From positions 1 to 22,306 of the forward strand of contig CAYJJB010000030.1 of NCBI GenBank assembly GCA_964370405.1: DNA of 22,306 nt, read 5' to 3'. The translations under genes were made by a program, and so were the position numbers. The notes beneath the pieces are model-generated. The model made no database searches and was not told the origin of the DNA. It was given only the letters and a program-made list of their open reading frames with translations. The DNA comes from SIG603 sp964370405. Its GTDB lineage: Bacteria > Bacillota > Clostridia > Oscillospirales > Acutalibacteraceae. Below, one piece after another: positions 7,827 to 14,679 of the stretch (within the stretch, counting starts at the first letter, position 1; the number at the start of each line of letters is the position of its first letter).

Positions 7827-7937
7827 CTTTATTAAAAAAATTCACTTGCTAAAAGACATTAACAGGTTGCATCTGCAATTTCTTGATTATTATAATCTGC
7901 TTATCTTAATGCACCCTCATGTTTTAATGCGTATTTA

Positions 7938-9134
7938 CTAGTATTTTCCTTTATAAATAGCACTCGACATATTAAGCCCGCATTCTCTTATTTTTGGGGA
8001 GGATAGGGCGTAGATGTCGTCACACTTACATTCTAGCTCATATATTTTTAAGGCTTTACTCTTAAGTTTTTTTATGTCATTTGCTTTCCCAATTATGGGA
8101 AGCTTTGGTTTTGCTCGTCTTAAAATTTCAGAGCCGTTTTTGCTCATTGCCAAAATTTTTATGTACTTTGGTGTACACATGCTTTTATCTATTTCTAAAA
8201 AGGCATGTAAGACAATGCGCCTTATTCTAGCATGTGAATAACGTTTGCTTTTCACTTTATCATATAGCTCTTCTAAAGTTGTTGCGCATTTTATTGCTTT
8301 TATTAGTTTATTCTCAAGACCTTCGCTTATATCAAATATTTTATCAAAATCACTCTCTTTTAGAGTTCTCAATTTGCACAGTATAGCAGTTTCAAGTTTT
8401 GAAATAGAGCAAGGCGCAAAGCCACTTGATATCAGTTCATAAAAAGCGTCAAATGTATGCAGTGGAAGTGAGACTGACAAATCATCAAAATTATCACCGA
8501 TTATAACCTTTTTTCTGATATCCATGGCAGAAGTAAAGCCTGTGTCGCTTGACTGGTCATGCTTTGCGCCAAGTCGTTTAATAGTTACTGGTTTAATTTT
8601 TGATTTTGTTGTCTTTAATGCGTTTATATATTCTATACCAAGTATATTATTAGAACCTGACAGCTCTCCGCTATAATCACTTCCCATTAGACTTGCAACT
8701 GCTTTTTCACGTGCCGAAGCAAAGCTTATACCTTTTTTTAAAAATGGTTTTAAATGTTCGCTAAAACTGTCTGATAGAATAATATCTGATATGTTTAAAA
8801 GGTTTTTTATATCTCCGATTTCACTGCCAAAACAAAGTGTATCAACACAGGAGAGGGCATTTAATAATTTTACAGAGCCTAAAGAAAAGTTTTGTGCGGT
8901 CGATGCCGACACTCCAACTGGTAGCTCAATTACTAAATCTGCGCCACTCAAAACGGCAAGCTTTGCTCTTGTCCATTTGTCAATTATAGCGGGTTCTCCA
9001 CGCTGTACAAAATTGCCACTCATGACACATACCACTAAATTATCTCGTTTCATTTGCTTTAAAATATATTCGTGACCCTTATGAAGCGGGTTAAATTCGC
9101 AAATTAAGCCCGAAATTTGTTTTTTATTACTCAT
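7938..9134 (-). CDS. tmcAL: tRNA(Met) cytidine acetate ligase TmcAL (YlbM family)
   Basis: In Bacillota this enzyme makes N4-acetylcytidine at the wobble base of elongator tRNA-Met, activating acetate with ATP. The 398 residues begin with a nucleotidyltransferase-like motif ICEFNPLHKGHEY (11-23, HxGH at 18-21) and then GNFVQRGEPAIIDKWTRAKLA (40-60). FGSE is at 102-105, and SGSNNILGIEYINAL around 158-172. AAGGAG (9152-9147 on the minus strand) precedes the ATG by 12 nt, a long spacing; there is no better in-frame start. It is divergent from ackA, the enzyme that produces acetate with ATP, and the two promoters abut at 9174-9185. I see no clear terminator after its stop. Confidence 0.93.
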   Translation of the reverse strand: MSNKKQISGLICEFNPLHKGHEYILKQMKRDNLVVCVMSGNFVQRGEPAIIDKWTRAKLAVLSGADLVIELPVGVSASTAQNFSLGSVKLLNALSCVDTLCFGSEIGDIKNLLNISDIILSDSFSEHLKPFLKKGISFASAREKAVASLMGSDYSGELSGSNNILGIEYINALKTTKSKIKPVTIKRLGAKHDQSSDTGFTSAMDIRKKVIIGDNFDDLSVSLPLHTFDAFYELISSGFAPCSISKLETAILCKLRTLKESDFDKIFDISEGLENKLIKAIKCATTLEELYDKVKSKRYSHARIRRIVLHAFLEIDKSMCTPKYIKILAMSKNGSEILRRAKPKLPIIGKANDIKKLKSKALKIYELECKCDDIYALSSPKIRECGLNMSSAIYKGKY

Positions 9135-9150
9135 TTTGTGTAAAAACTCC

Positions 9151-9179
9151 TTGAAATTTTTTTTGTTTTGTACTATTAT
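9151..9179 (+). promoter_or_regulatory. Sigma-A promoter of ackA
   Basis: -35 TTGAAA (9151-9156), 17 bp spacer, -10 TATTAT (9174-9179). The -10 directly abuts the -10 of the opposite promoter. A leader of about 55 nt follows. Confidence 0.65.
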
Positions 9180-9208
9180 AGTATACAGTATTGTAAAAGA
9201 AGATACAA
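9180..9208 (-). promoter_or_regulatory. Sigma-A promoter of tmcAL
   Basis: Minus strand: -35 TTGTAT (9208-9203), 17 bp spacer, -10 TATACT (9185-9180). It lies back to back with the ackA -10. Confidence 0.6.
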
Positions 9209-9241
9209 CAATCTTTAAATATAATTTTTGGAGGGCAATAC

Positions 9242-10450
9242 ATGAAAGTATTAATAATCAACGCAGGTAGTTCGTCACTGAAATACCAACTAATTGACAT
9301 GGAAACAGAAACCATGCTTGCAAAAGGAAACTGTGAAAAAATTGGTCAAGAAATGGGTATTTTCGGACATAAAACGGCTGACGGAAGAGATAAGTGGTAT
9401 GAAGTTACTATGAAAGACCACGCAGAAGCTTTTGTTCAAGTTAAAAATGCACTTATACATCCATCAGTAGGTGTTATAAATAATTTGTCAGAAGTTACAG
9501 CTATTGGTCACAGAGTAGTTCAAGGTGGCGCTTTATTTAGTAAGTCAGTAATTATTGACGAAAATGTGCTACACGGAATTGAAAGCTTAAATCCGCTTGC
9601 TCCACTACACAATCCTGCACATGTGCAAGGTATTAAAGCTTGTATGAAAGCTTTTGGTCCTGACATACCTGAAATTGCAGTGTTTGATACAGCCTTCCAT
9701 TCATCTATGCCTGATAAAGCATATATGTTTGCAATTCCATATGAATATTATGAAAAATATCAAATTAGAAGATATGGCTTCCATGGTACATCTCATAGAT
9801 ATGTAAGTGAGCGCTGTGCAGAAATTATGGGAAGAAAAGATTTGAAAATTATTTCATGTCATATCGGTAACGGTTCTTCTATAACAGCTATACAAAATGG
9901 AAAAGTTTTAGATACAAGCATGGGTCTTACTCCTCTTGATGGCTTTATGATGGGAACAAGAACAGGTACACTTGATCCTTCAGTTGTAACATTTATTGCT
10001 GAAAAAGAAGGACTAACTCCTACAGAACTTTCTGATTTATTTAATAAAAAATCAGGGCTGTTAGGCGTTTCAGGCGTTTCAAGCGATGACAGAGATGTTA
10101 CAAAAGCTGAAAGAGAAGGAAACCCTAGAGCTATACTTGCACACAAAATGCTTGTATATCAAATTCAAAAATTCATTGGTAGCTATGTTGCTGCGATGAA
10201 TGGTGTTGATGCAATTATATTTACAGCAGGTCTTGGTGAAAATCAAGCGTTCCTACGTGAGAGAATACTTAAAGACTTAACATGGCTTGGAATTGATTTA
10301 GATAATGATGAAAATGAAAAAGCAAGAGGTATAGAAGGCGAAATTACTACTTTTGATAGTAAAGTAAAAGCCTTTGTAATTCCAACAAACGAAGAGCTTG
10401 TTATCGGTCGTGATACAAAAGCGCTTGTTGAGAGTCTAAAGTGCCTATAA
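9242..10450 (+). CDS. ackA: Acetate kinase
   Basis: Converts acetyl phosphate and ADP to acetate and ATP, the energy-yielding last step of acetate fermentation (reversible). The 402 residues match the family. The first phosphate motif NAGSSSLK is at 7-14, the arginine of HRVVQGG at 90-96, the catalytic aspartate in VFDTAFH (Asp149), GFHGTSHRY at 179-187, GNGSS around 209, GTRTGTLDP around 241, and the C-terminal glutamate of PTNEELVIG. GGAGGG (9230-9235) precedes the ATG by 6 nt. The gene is monocistronic, with its own promoter and terminator. The usual partner pta is not beside it. The divergent neighbour is the acetate-using tmcAL. Confidence 0.97.
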   Translation: MKVLIINAGSSSLKYQLIDMETETMLAKGNCEKIGQEMGIFGHKTADGRDKWYEVTMKDHAEAFVQVKNALIHPSVGVINNLSEVTAIGHRVVQGGALFSKSVIIDENVLHGIESLNPLAPLHNPAHVQGIKACMKAFGPDIPEIAVFDTAFHSSMPDKAYMFAIPYEYYEKYQIRRYGFHGTSHRYVSERCAEIMGRKDLKIISCHIGNGSSITAIQNGKVLDTSMGLTPLDGFMMGTRTGTLDPSVVTFIAEKEGLTPTELSDLFNKKSGLLGVSGVSSDDRDVTKAEREGNPRAILAHKMLVYQIQKFIGSYVAAMNGVDAIIFTAGLGENQAFLRERILKDLTWLGIDLDNDENEKARGIEGEITTFDSKVKAFVIPTNEELVIGRDTKALVESLKCL

Positions 10451-10472
10451 TTTAATTTGTTACTTATAACTG

Positions 10473-10501
10473 AAAAAACTAGTCGAAATGGCTAGTTTTT
10501 T
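10473..10501 (+). terminator. Intrinsic terminator of ackA
   Basis: AAAAAACTAGTC paired with GGCTAGTTTTTT (12 bp, one G-U), loop GAAAT, ending in T6 then CTTTT. Confidence 0.9.
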
Positions 10502-10563
10502 CTTTTGCATGAGATAGAGAGTGGGTAAGTTTTAAACTGCTATGAATGAAGTACTTATCTTTG

Positions 10564-10592
10564 TTGACAAGCTAAGACTTCTATGGTAGAAT
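10564..10592 (+). promoter_or_regulatory. Consensus extended -10 promoter of the lipoprotein gene
   Basis: -35 TTGACA (10564-10569), 17 bp spacer, -10 TAGAAT (10587-10592) with TGG just upstream (extended -10). One of the strongest-looking promoters in the window. Confidence 0.8.
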
Positions 10593-10635
10593 GTCAAAGT
10601 TAATTTAATGATGAAATTATAAGGAGTTAAAATTT

Positions 10636-11478
10636 ATGAAAAAGATTATTCTTGCAATAATGCTTTGCATGTCTACACTTTTAGTAGCGTGTAATTCAGC
10701 ACCAGCAGACGAAAACACTTCATCGCAAGCAGTTAGTGAGTCACAAGCTGAGAGTGAAGAGTCTGAATCTGAATCAGAAGTTGAAAGCGAAGAGCCAGAA
10801 GCTACACCAGAACCAGAAGCAACACCAGAGCCTGAATCTGAAGAAGAGGGTAATGACGAAATGCCTGTAGGTGACTTAGGAATTGATGTATCTACAGCAA
10901 TTGATGCTACAACCACAACAGCTACATCACCAGCAGCACTTGGGCAATGGGTAAAAACAGCACGTTATGCAACTGAAGATGACACTTACCACACTATTTA
11001 TGTTAGAGTAAACAGTGTTACAACACAAACAGAAGATGACGCATATGTACAAGATGCAATTGCAACACATAATTCTGTAAGCTATGAGTTTTCTCAGTTT
11101 ACTGTGGAAGATTTAAATTTACCATCAGACGTTGAAGTTTGTGTTTTAGATTATGATGTATATATTCCAGCAGAATTTCCAGAAAATCCTGATATAGGAA
11201 TTACAACTATTGATGTAAGCTTTAGTGCAGGTAACATTGAGGGCGGTGGAATACCATCAGCCGATGGCACAAGCACATATATTGGAATGGGACTTGCAGA
11301 CGATTTAGCTCTTTTAGAAGATCCAACATATTATGCTGGAAATATTTATCCACAAAGAAGCTACTTTGCAATGGTAAAAGGCTTTGAGGGTTATGTATTG
11401 GATTACATTTCATACCCTGACATGACTACTGATACAATGGAAGCTGAATATATAGAAGTGTTCCACGCAGCAAACTAA
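10636..11478 (+). CDS. Predicted lipoprotein with acidic Ser/Glu/Pro linker, function unknown
   Basis: The 280 residues begin with a lipoprotein signal peptide: MKKIILAIMLCMSTLLVAC, lipobox LVAC with the lipidated cysteine at 19. Residues about 20-75 form a strongly acidic, low-complexity linker rich in Ser, Glu and Pro, including two tandem EATPEP units. The remaining about 190 residues look beta-rich, with no catalytic motif that I recognise; a DUF4352-like beta-sandwich is possible but unproven. AAGGAG (10621-10626) precedes the ATG by 9 nt. The gene is monocistronic, between its own strong promoter and terminator, so it is probably abundant on the outer face of the membrane. I do not know its role; substrate binding or an envelope function would fit. 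Confidence 0.85.
   Translation: MKKIILAIMLCMSTLLVACNSAPADENTSSQAVSESQAESEESESESEVESEEPEATPEPEATPEPESEEEGNDEMPVGDLGIDVSTAIDATTTTATSPAALGQWVKTARYATEDDTYHTIYVRVNSVTTQTEDDAYVQDAIATHNSVSYEFSQFTVEDLNLPSDVEVCVLDYDVYIPAEFPENPDIGITTIDVSFSAGNIEGGGIPSADGTSTYIGMGLADDLALLEDPTYYAGNIYPQRSYFAMVKGFEGYVLDYISYPDMTTDTMEAEYIEVFHAAN
10798..10833 (+). repeat. Two 18-bp tandem units encoding EATPEP twice
   Basis: GAAGCTACACCAGAACCA is followed directly by GAAGCAACACCAGAGCCT (three silent differences). It lies within the acidic linker of the lipoprotein. Confidence 0.7.
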
Positions 11479-11487
11479 ATACATTTT

Positions 11488-11516
11488 AAGTGCCTGAAAT
11501 TTTCAGGCACTTTTTT
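11488..11516 (+). terminator. Intrinsic terminator of the lipoprotein gene
   Basis: AAGTGCCTGA paired with TCAGGCACTT, loop AATT, followed by TTTT within a T-run. The T-run ends where the -35 box of the tRNA promoter begins (11518). Confidence 0.9.
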
Positions 11517-11517
11517 C

Positions 11518-11546
11518 TTGACTGAAATTAAGTTATTTTGTATAAT
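11518..11546 (+). promoter_or_regulatory. Promoter of tRNA-Thr
   Basis: -35 TTGACT (11518-11523), 17 bp spacer, perfect -10 TATAAT (11541-11546). The transcript would start about 3 nt before the tRNA. Confidence 0.8.
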
Positions 11547-11555
11547 ATACAAAAT

Positions 11556-11631
11556 GCTTGTGTAGCACAGCTGGTAGTGCAGCTCATTCGTAATGAGCAG
11601 GTCGTCCGTTCGAGTCGGATCACAAGCTCCA
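11556..11631 (+). tRNA. tRNA-Thr, anticodon CGU
   Basis: A 76-nt cloverleaf with encoded CCA. The acceptor stem is GCTTGTG/CACAAGC (7 pairs), and the D arm GCAC-AGCTGGTA-GTGC. The anticodon arm is GCTCA-TTCGTAA-TGAGC with anticodon CGT at 11589-11591 (position 34 counts out exactly). The variable loop AGGTC and T arm GTCCG-TTCGAGT-CGGAT (one G-U) follow, then discriminator T and CCA. It reads ACG. It has its own promoter, and a terminator at 11653-11688. Confidence 0.95.
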
Positions 11632-11646
11632 GTCGAGAGCCTCGAC
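11632..11646 (+). other. Small perfect hairpin directly after tRNA CCA
   Basis: GTCGAG-AGC-CTCGAC forms a 6-bp stem with a 3-nt loop and begins at the base after the encoded CCA. It probably belongs to the tRNA precursor trailer and may steer 3' processing; its role is inferred only. Confidence 0.5.
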
Positions 11647-11652
11647 ACGCAC

Positions 11653-11688
11653 ATCGCACTCCAAGCTTTATTGGGTGCGAATTTTTTT
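11653..11688 (+). terminator. Intrinsic terminator of tRNA-Thr
   Basis: TCGCACTC paired with GGGTGCGA (8 pairs, one G-U) and a loop of about 11 nt, followed by AT7. Confidence 0.85.
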
Positions 11689-11723
11689 GCTTTCTCATTA
11701 ATAATGAAGTAGATTTAATATTA

Positions 11724-11752
11724 TTGACATTACTTTAAAAAGAGTGTAAAAT
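11724..11752 (+). promoter_or_regulatory. Sigma-A promoter of the chemoreceptor-like gene
   Basis: -35 TTGACA (11724-11729), 17 bp spacer, -10 TAAAAT (11747-11752). No sigma-28/FliA-type motif is evident, so expression looks vegetative rather than tied to flagellar genes. Confidence 0.75.
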
Positions 11753-11791
11753 TATAAAAGAATAGTGTGGTTGTTGAAAGGTGGCTAAAGT

Positions 11792-13138
11792 ATGATTTTA
11801 AACACAGTAGTAAAAGTGTCTAAACTATTATCAATTAACCAAATGGTTTTGTTGGTTTCTTCATTTGTTTTTGGTGTATTATATACACTTTCAAATGAGC
11901 TAATTATGGGAGTTAGCTTGGTTGGAAGTCTTTTAGTTTTGACAGGTATTAGCCAATATTTTAAGAAAAAAGAAGAGTATGTAAAGTGTGCATATGTTCT
12001 TACTTACACTCAGCTAATAATTATAATTGCCTTTGGTATTATATCGCAAAATTTTGCGCCAACATTACCTCTTGTTTGTGCAGCGCTTGCTTTGACAGGG
12101 CTTTATTATAATTTAAAACTATACATTAACCAATGGGTTTTTGCAAGTATAGTTATAATTATTACTTTGTTTTTTAAAGATTGGGTTTACGGTTCTATAG
12201 ATAATGGAGATCTTGCTAGACATCTTATTGGATTTTTCTTTATTTTGTTATTCGAGTATTTTCTTGTTAAATGGGGTAACATGTTTATGGCAAATGCCAA
12301 GAAAAATGAAGAAAGCTTAAAATCCTTACTGGTACAAGTTGAAACCAAAATGGAAGAAAATGAAAAAAGCAGTAAACTATTACAAGAAGTATTTGATGAA
12401 GTTAAAATTCGCAGCAATAATTTAGAAAATACATCAAGAAGTATGTTAGAAATTTCAAATTTCTTAAATGAGGCATCTGCAAATCAAGCAAGGATTATTG
12501 AAGAAATTTCTGAGCAAGGTGCACAAATGGAAGAAGGAAGCCAGCTTGCCCAAAAAGAGGCGAAGAAGTCCCAAAACAATGCCATTTTCAGTGTGGAAAA
12601 GCTTGAAGAAAATAATGACCTTATGAAAGATATACTGTCTGCAATTATGAAAATTGAAGACTCGTCAACAAAGATTATCGGAATAATTGAAAGCATTGAA
12701 AACATTGCTTTCCAAACAAATATTTTAGCACTTAATGCATCCATTGAAGCTGCAAGGGCGGGAACGGCAGGTAAAGGCTTTGCAGTGGTTGCAGAAGAAG
12801 TTAGAACATTAGCAAGTCACAGCTCGAAAGCTGCAAATGATAGTGCCCAGCTTGTAAATGATTCGGTAGAAAATGTAAAAATTGGCGTTAGTTTAGTTAA
12901 AAAAGCAGTAACTAATATGGGCGATGTAATTGATTATTCAAAATCAGCTGCAAAATCAGCTGCAACTATCAGTGATATGATGGGAGCACAAGTAGAACAA
13001 AATTATAAAATAGTATCACAAGTTCAAGATTTTGGTGTCGACATTTCAAAAACCTTGCAAACAGCAACTCAAAGCACAACAATTGCAAATGAAATTACTG
13101 ATGAATTAAGTTACATTAATAATGCTATAAGAAAATAA
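11792..13138 (+). CDS. Methyl-accepting chemotaxis-like transducer with six-helix membrane domain
   Basis: The 448 residues have about six membrane helices (near 18-34, 37-54, 66-85, 90-107, 112-128 and 142-161) with only short loops. A coiled-coil cytoplasmic domain follows. The hairpin tip is nearly canonical, IENIAFQTNILALNASIEAA onward (302-340), ending AVVAEEVRTLA, the CheA/CheW contact region. There is no extracellular sensing domain and no recognisable HAMP linker; the helix from the membrane runs straight into a coiled coil (about 170-230). The stimulus is probably sensed in or at the membrane. GAAAGGTGG (11776-11784) precedes the ATG by 7 nt. No che or fla gene is near, so a partner CheA would have to be encoded elsewhere. 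It could also act outside chemotaxis. Confidence 0.9.
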   Translation: MILNTVVKVSKLLSINQMVLLVSSFVFGVLYTLSNELIMGVSLVGSLLVLTGISQYFKKKEEYVKCAYVLTYTQLIIIIAFGIISQNFAPTLPLVCAALALTGLYYNLKLYINQWVFASIVIIITLFFKDWVYGSIDNGDLARHLIGFFFILLFEYFLVKWGNMFMANAKKNEESLKSLLVQVETKMEENEKSSKLLQEVFDEVKIRSNNLENTSRSMLEISNFLNEASANQARIIEEISEQGAQMEEGSQLAQKEAKKSQNNAIFSVEKLEENNDLMKDILSAIMKIEDSSTKIIGIIESIENIAFQTNILALNASIEAARAGTAGKGFAVVAEEVRTLASHSSKAANDSAQLVNDSVENVKIGVSLVKKAVTNMGDVIDYSKSAAKSAATISDMMGAQVEQNYKIVSQVQDFGVDISKTLQTATQSTTIANEITDELSYINNAIRK

Positions 13139-13141
13139 GTT

Positions 13142-13174
13142 AAAAAAATGCAGTGACATAAAGTCACTGCATTT
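13142..13174. terminator. Terminator hairpin between the convergent transducer and PhnP-like genes
   Basis: Perfect 12-bp stem AAATGCAGTGAC/GTCACTGCATTT with a 5-nt loop. The T-run follows on the minus strand (TTTTTTTAA), so it best serves the minus-strand gene. The plus strand has only ATTTAAAC after it. Confidence 0.8.
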
Positions 13175-13208
13175 AAACTGCCCTAAAAACCTGCAATCAT
13201 ATAATTAT

Positions 13209-14027
13209 TTAAACACAAATTTCAAATCCGTCGTATGCGACATTAATATTTTTATCAGCTACTGCCTTTACTGTATCATTATAGCTTAAATGACCGTTGT
13301 GTGAAAAATGCGTAATTACCATTTTTGTGCTGTCATCAATACAGCCAAGTGTTCTTAGCTTTTCACGTACAAAAACAGTGTCATCAATTCCCATGTGATT
13401 TGTGCCTTCTTTGTATTTTCCTGTGGTGCAGTCAAGGCTTAAAATAGAAATATGTTTGCCTTTTAAAAATTCAAAAGTTTCATCGGGGAAAATTCCTGTG
13501 TCATTTCCGTATAATATGCTTTTATCATCTTTTTCTATTAGATAAATAAAACAGTTTTCACTTTTGTCGTGATTTGCTGTAAGAGGTGTCACTTTGTAGC
13601 CACAAATTTCACGGCTTACAAAATTTTTAAGCTCTGTACAGGATAAATTTTCTGTGGCTCTTTTTTCTTTAGCTGTATAGTCATCAAATTTTCTTTTTAG
13701 CGCATCATTTCCATAAATAGTTAATCTACCATTAATCTCAAGTGCGAAGGGGTCATGCCTTAAACCAAAATCATCGAGATATAAATGATCTTCATGTGTA
13801 TGTGTTATAAGTAAATGATTAATATTTGCTATATCTATATCGTGACTTAAAAAATGGCTGTAGCTGTCAGCAGGGTAATCGATAAGCAGTACATCGTCTA
13901 TTATCGCCTGAGAACGTGTTCTGATATCTTTGCCTTTGTTTTTTCTTGCCATATTACAATATTCACATCTGCAAAATAAACCGGGTATACCTTCAGCGGC
14001 GCCAGTGCCTAAATATTTAATTTTCAT
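13209..14027 (-). CDS. PhnP-like metallo-beta-lactamase-fold phosphodiesterase
   Basis: The 272 residues open with MKIKYLGTGAAEGIPGLFCR and the cluster C-R-C-E-Y-C (19-24), the C-x-C-x2-C of the structural zinc site in PhnP-type enzymes. The catalytic metal motif THTHEDH is at 75-81, with further ligands likely at His153 (ANHD), Asp176 (GNDTG) and His240 (THFSH). PhnP hydrolyses 5-phosphoribosyl 1,2-cyclic phosphate in phosphonate breakdown. No C-P lyase gene is here, so another cyclic phosphate or phosphodiester substrate is possible. The start at 14027 has GGAG (14038-14035) 7 nt upstream. The upstream in-frame ATG at 14087 would put the -10 box inside the coding region and add 20 atypical residues. 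It is divergent from the pyrophosphatase gene. Confidence 0.85.
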   Translation of the reverse strand: MKIKYLGTGAAEGIPGLFCRCEYCNMARKNKGKDIRTRSQAIIDDVLLIDYPADSYSHFLSHDIDIANINHLLITHTHEDHLYLDDFGLRHDPFALEINGRLTIYGNDALKRKFDDYTAKEKRATENLSCTELKNFVSREICGYKVTPLTANHDKSENCFIYLIEKDDKSILYGNDTGIFPDETFEFLKGKHISILSLDCTTGKYKEGTNHMGIDDTVFVREKLRTLGCIDDSTKMVITHFSHNGHLSYNDTVKAVADKNINVAYDGFEICV

Positions 14028-14058
14028 AATAACACTCCATTCATATTTATTAATATTA

Positions 14059-14087
14059 ATTATAATCTTACACATTAAAAATTGCAA
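14059..14087 (-). promoter_or_regulatory. Promoter of the PhnP-like gene
   Basis: Minus strand: -35 TTGCAA (14087-14082), 17 bp spacer, perfect -10 TATAAT (14064-14059). It supports the start at 14027. Confidence 0.75.
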
Positions 14088-14089
14088 GC

Positions 14090-14118
14090 TTGTATTATCA
14101 GCTTTCGTATAGTATTAT
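14090..14118 (+). promoter_or_regulatory. Promoter of the pyrophosphatase gene
   Basis: -35 TTGTAT (14090-14095), 17 bp spacer, -10 TATTAT (14113-14118). The -35 box is 2 bp from the -35 box of the divergent promoter, and the palindrome CAAGCTTG (14085-14092) spans the junction. Confidence 0.65.
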
Positions 14119-14151
14119 ATAAGTAAATAATATTTAAAGGAGATTAACACC

Positions 14152-14679
14152 ATGAACATATGGCATGATATTTCACCAAAGCGTATTAAACCTGAGGACT
14201 TTGTTTGTGTTATTGAAATTAAAAAGGGCAGTAAGAAAAAATATGAACTTGACAAAGAAACTGGCCTTTTAAAGCTTGATAGAATATTACACACATCGAC
14301 GCACTATCCTGCAAATTATGGATTTATTCCAAGAACTTATGGTGATGATTTGGATCCACTTGACGTTTTACTAGTCTGTTCTGAAGCAATAACACCTATG
14401 ACACTTGTAAAAGCCTATCCGATAGGTGTTATCTCCATGAAAGATAATGGGCGAAATGATGAAAAAATTATAGCAATTTGTTATGATGACCCTATGTATA
14501 ATTCGTATAACGATATTAGCGAATTACCTACACATGTTTTAGAAGAGATGTCACATTTCTTTTCTGTTTACAAATCTCTTGAGGGTAAAGAAACAGTTGT
14601 AAATGAGTCAGCAGGTAGGGAAGAGGCTGTAAAAGTTATAGCGCACTGCATACAAAATTATAAAGATAATTTTTGCTAA
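14152..14679 (+). CDS. ppa: Inorganic pyrophosphatase, family I
   Basis: Hydrolyses pyrophosphate to two phosphates, pulling biosynthetic reactions forward; soluble and magnesium-dependent. The 175 residues contain the family I core: HYPANYGFIPRTYGDDLDPLDVLLV (about 51-75), with the DxDPxD signature and the preceding Tyr and Arg; KAYPIGVISMKD and DEKIIAICYDDP follow. AAAGGAGA (from 14136) precedes the ATG by about 9 nt. The stop codon overlaps the stop of the convergent ABC gene (CTAA at 14676-14679), leaving no room for a terminator between them. Confidence 0.96.
   Translation: MNIWHDISPKRIKPEDFVCVIEIKKGSKKKYELDKETGLLKLDRILHTSTHYPANYGFIPRTYGDDLDPLDVLLVCSEAITPMTLVKAYPIGVISMKDNGRNDEKIIAICYDDPMYNSYNDISELPTHVLEEMSHFFSVYKSLEGKETVVNESAGREEAVKVIAHCIQNYKDNFC

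Noticed and set aside
8791..9075. Plus-strand ORFs at 8014-8241, 8245-8442 and 8791-9075
   Set aside because: They lie wholly antisense to tmcAL, whose frame carries strong family motifs.
11538..11738. 66-codon plus-strand ORF between the lipoprotein and transducer genes
   Set aside because: It is read straight through the tRNA-Thr cloverleaf and its terminator; codons and product look like chance.
14028..14087. Twenty-residue N-terminal extension of the PhnP-like protein
   Set aside because: The promoter -10 lies within it, and GGAG is correctly spaced for the ATG at 14027.
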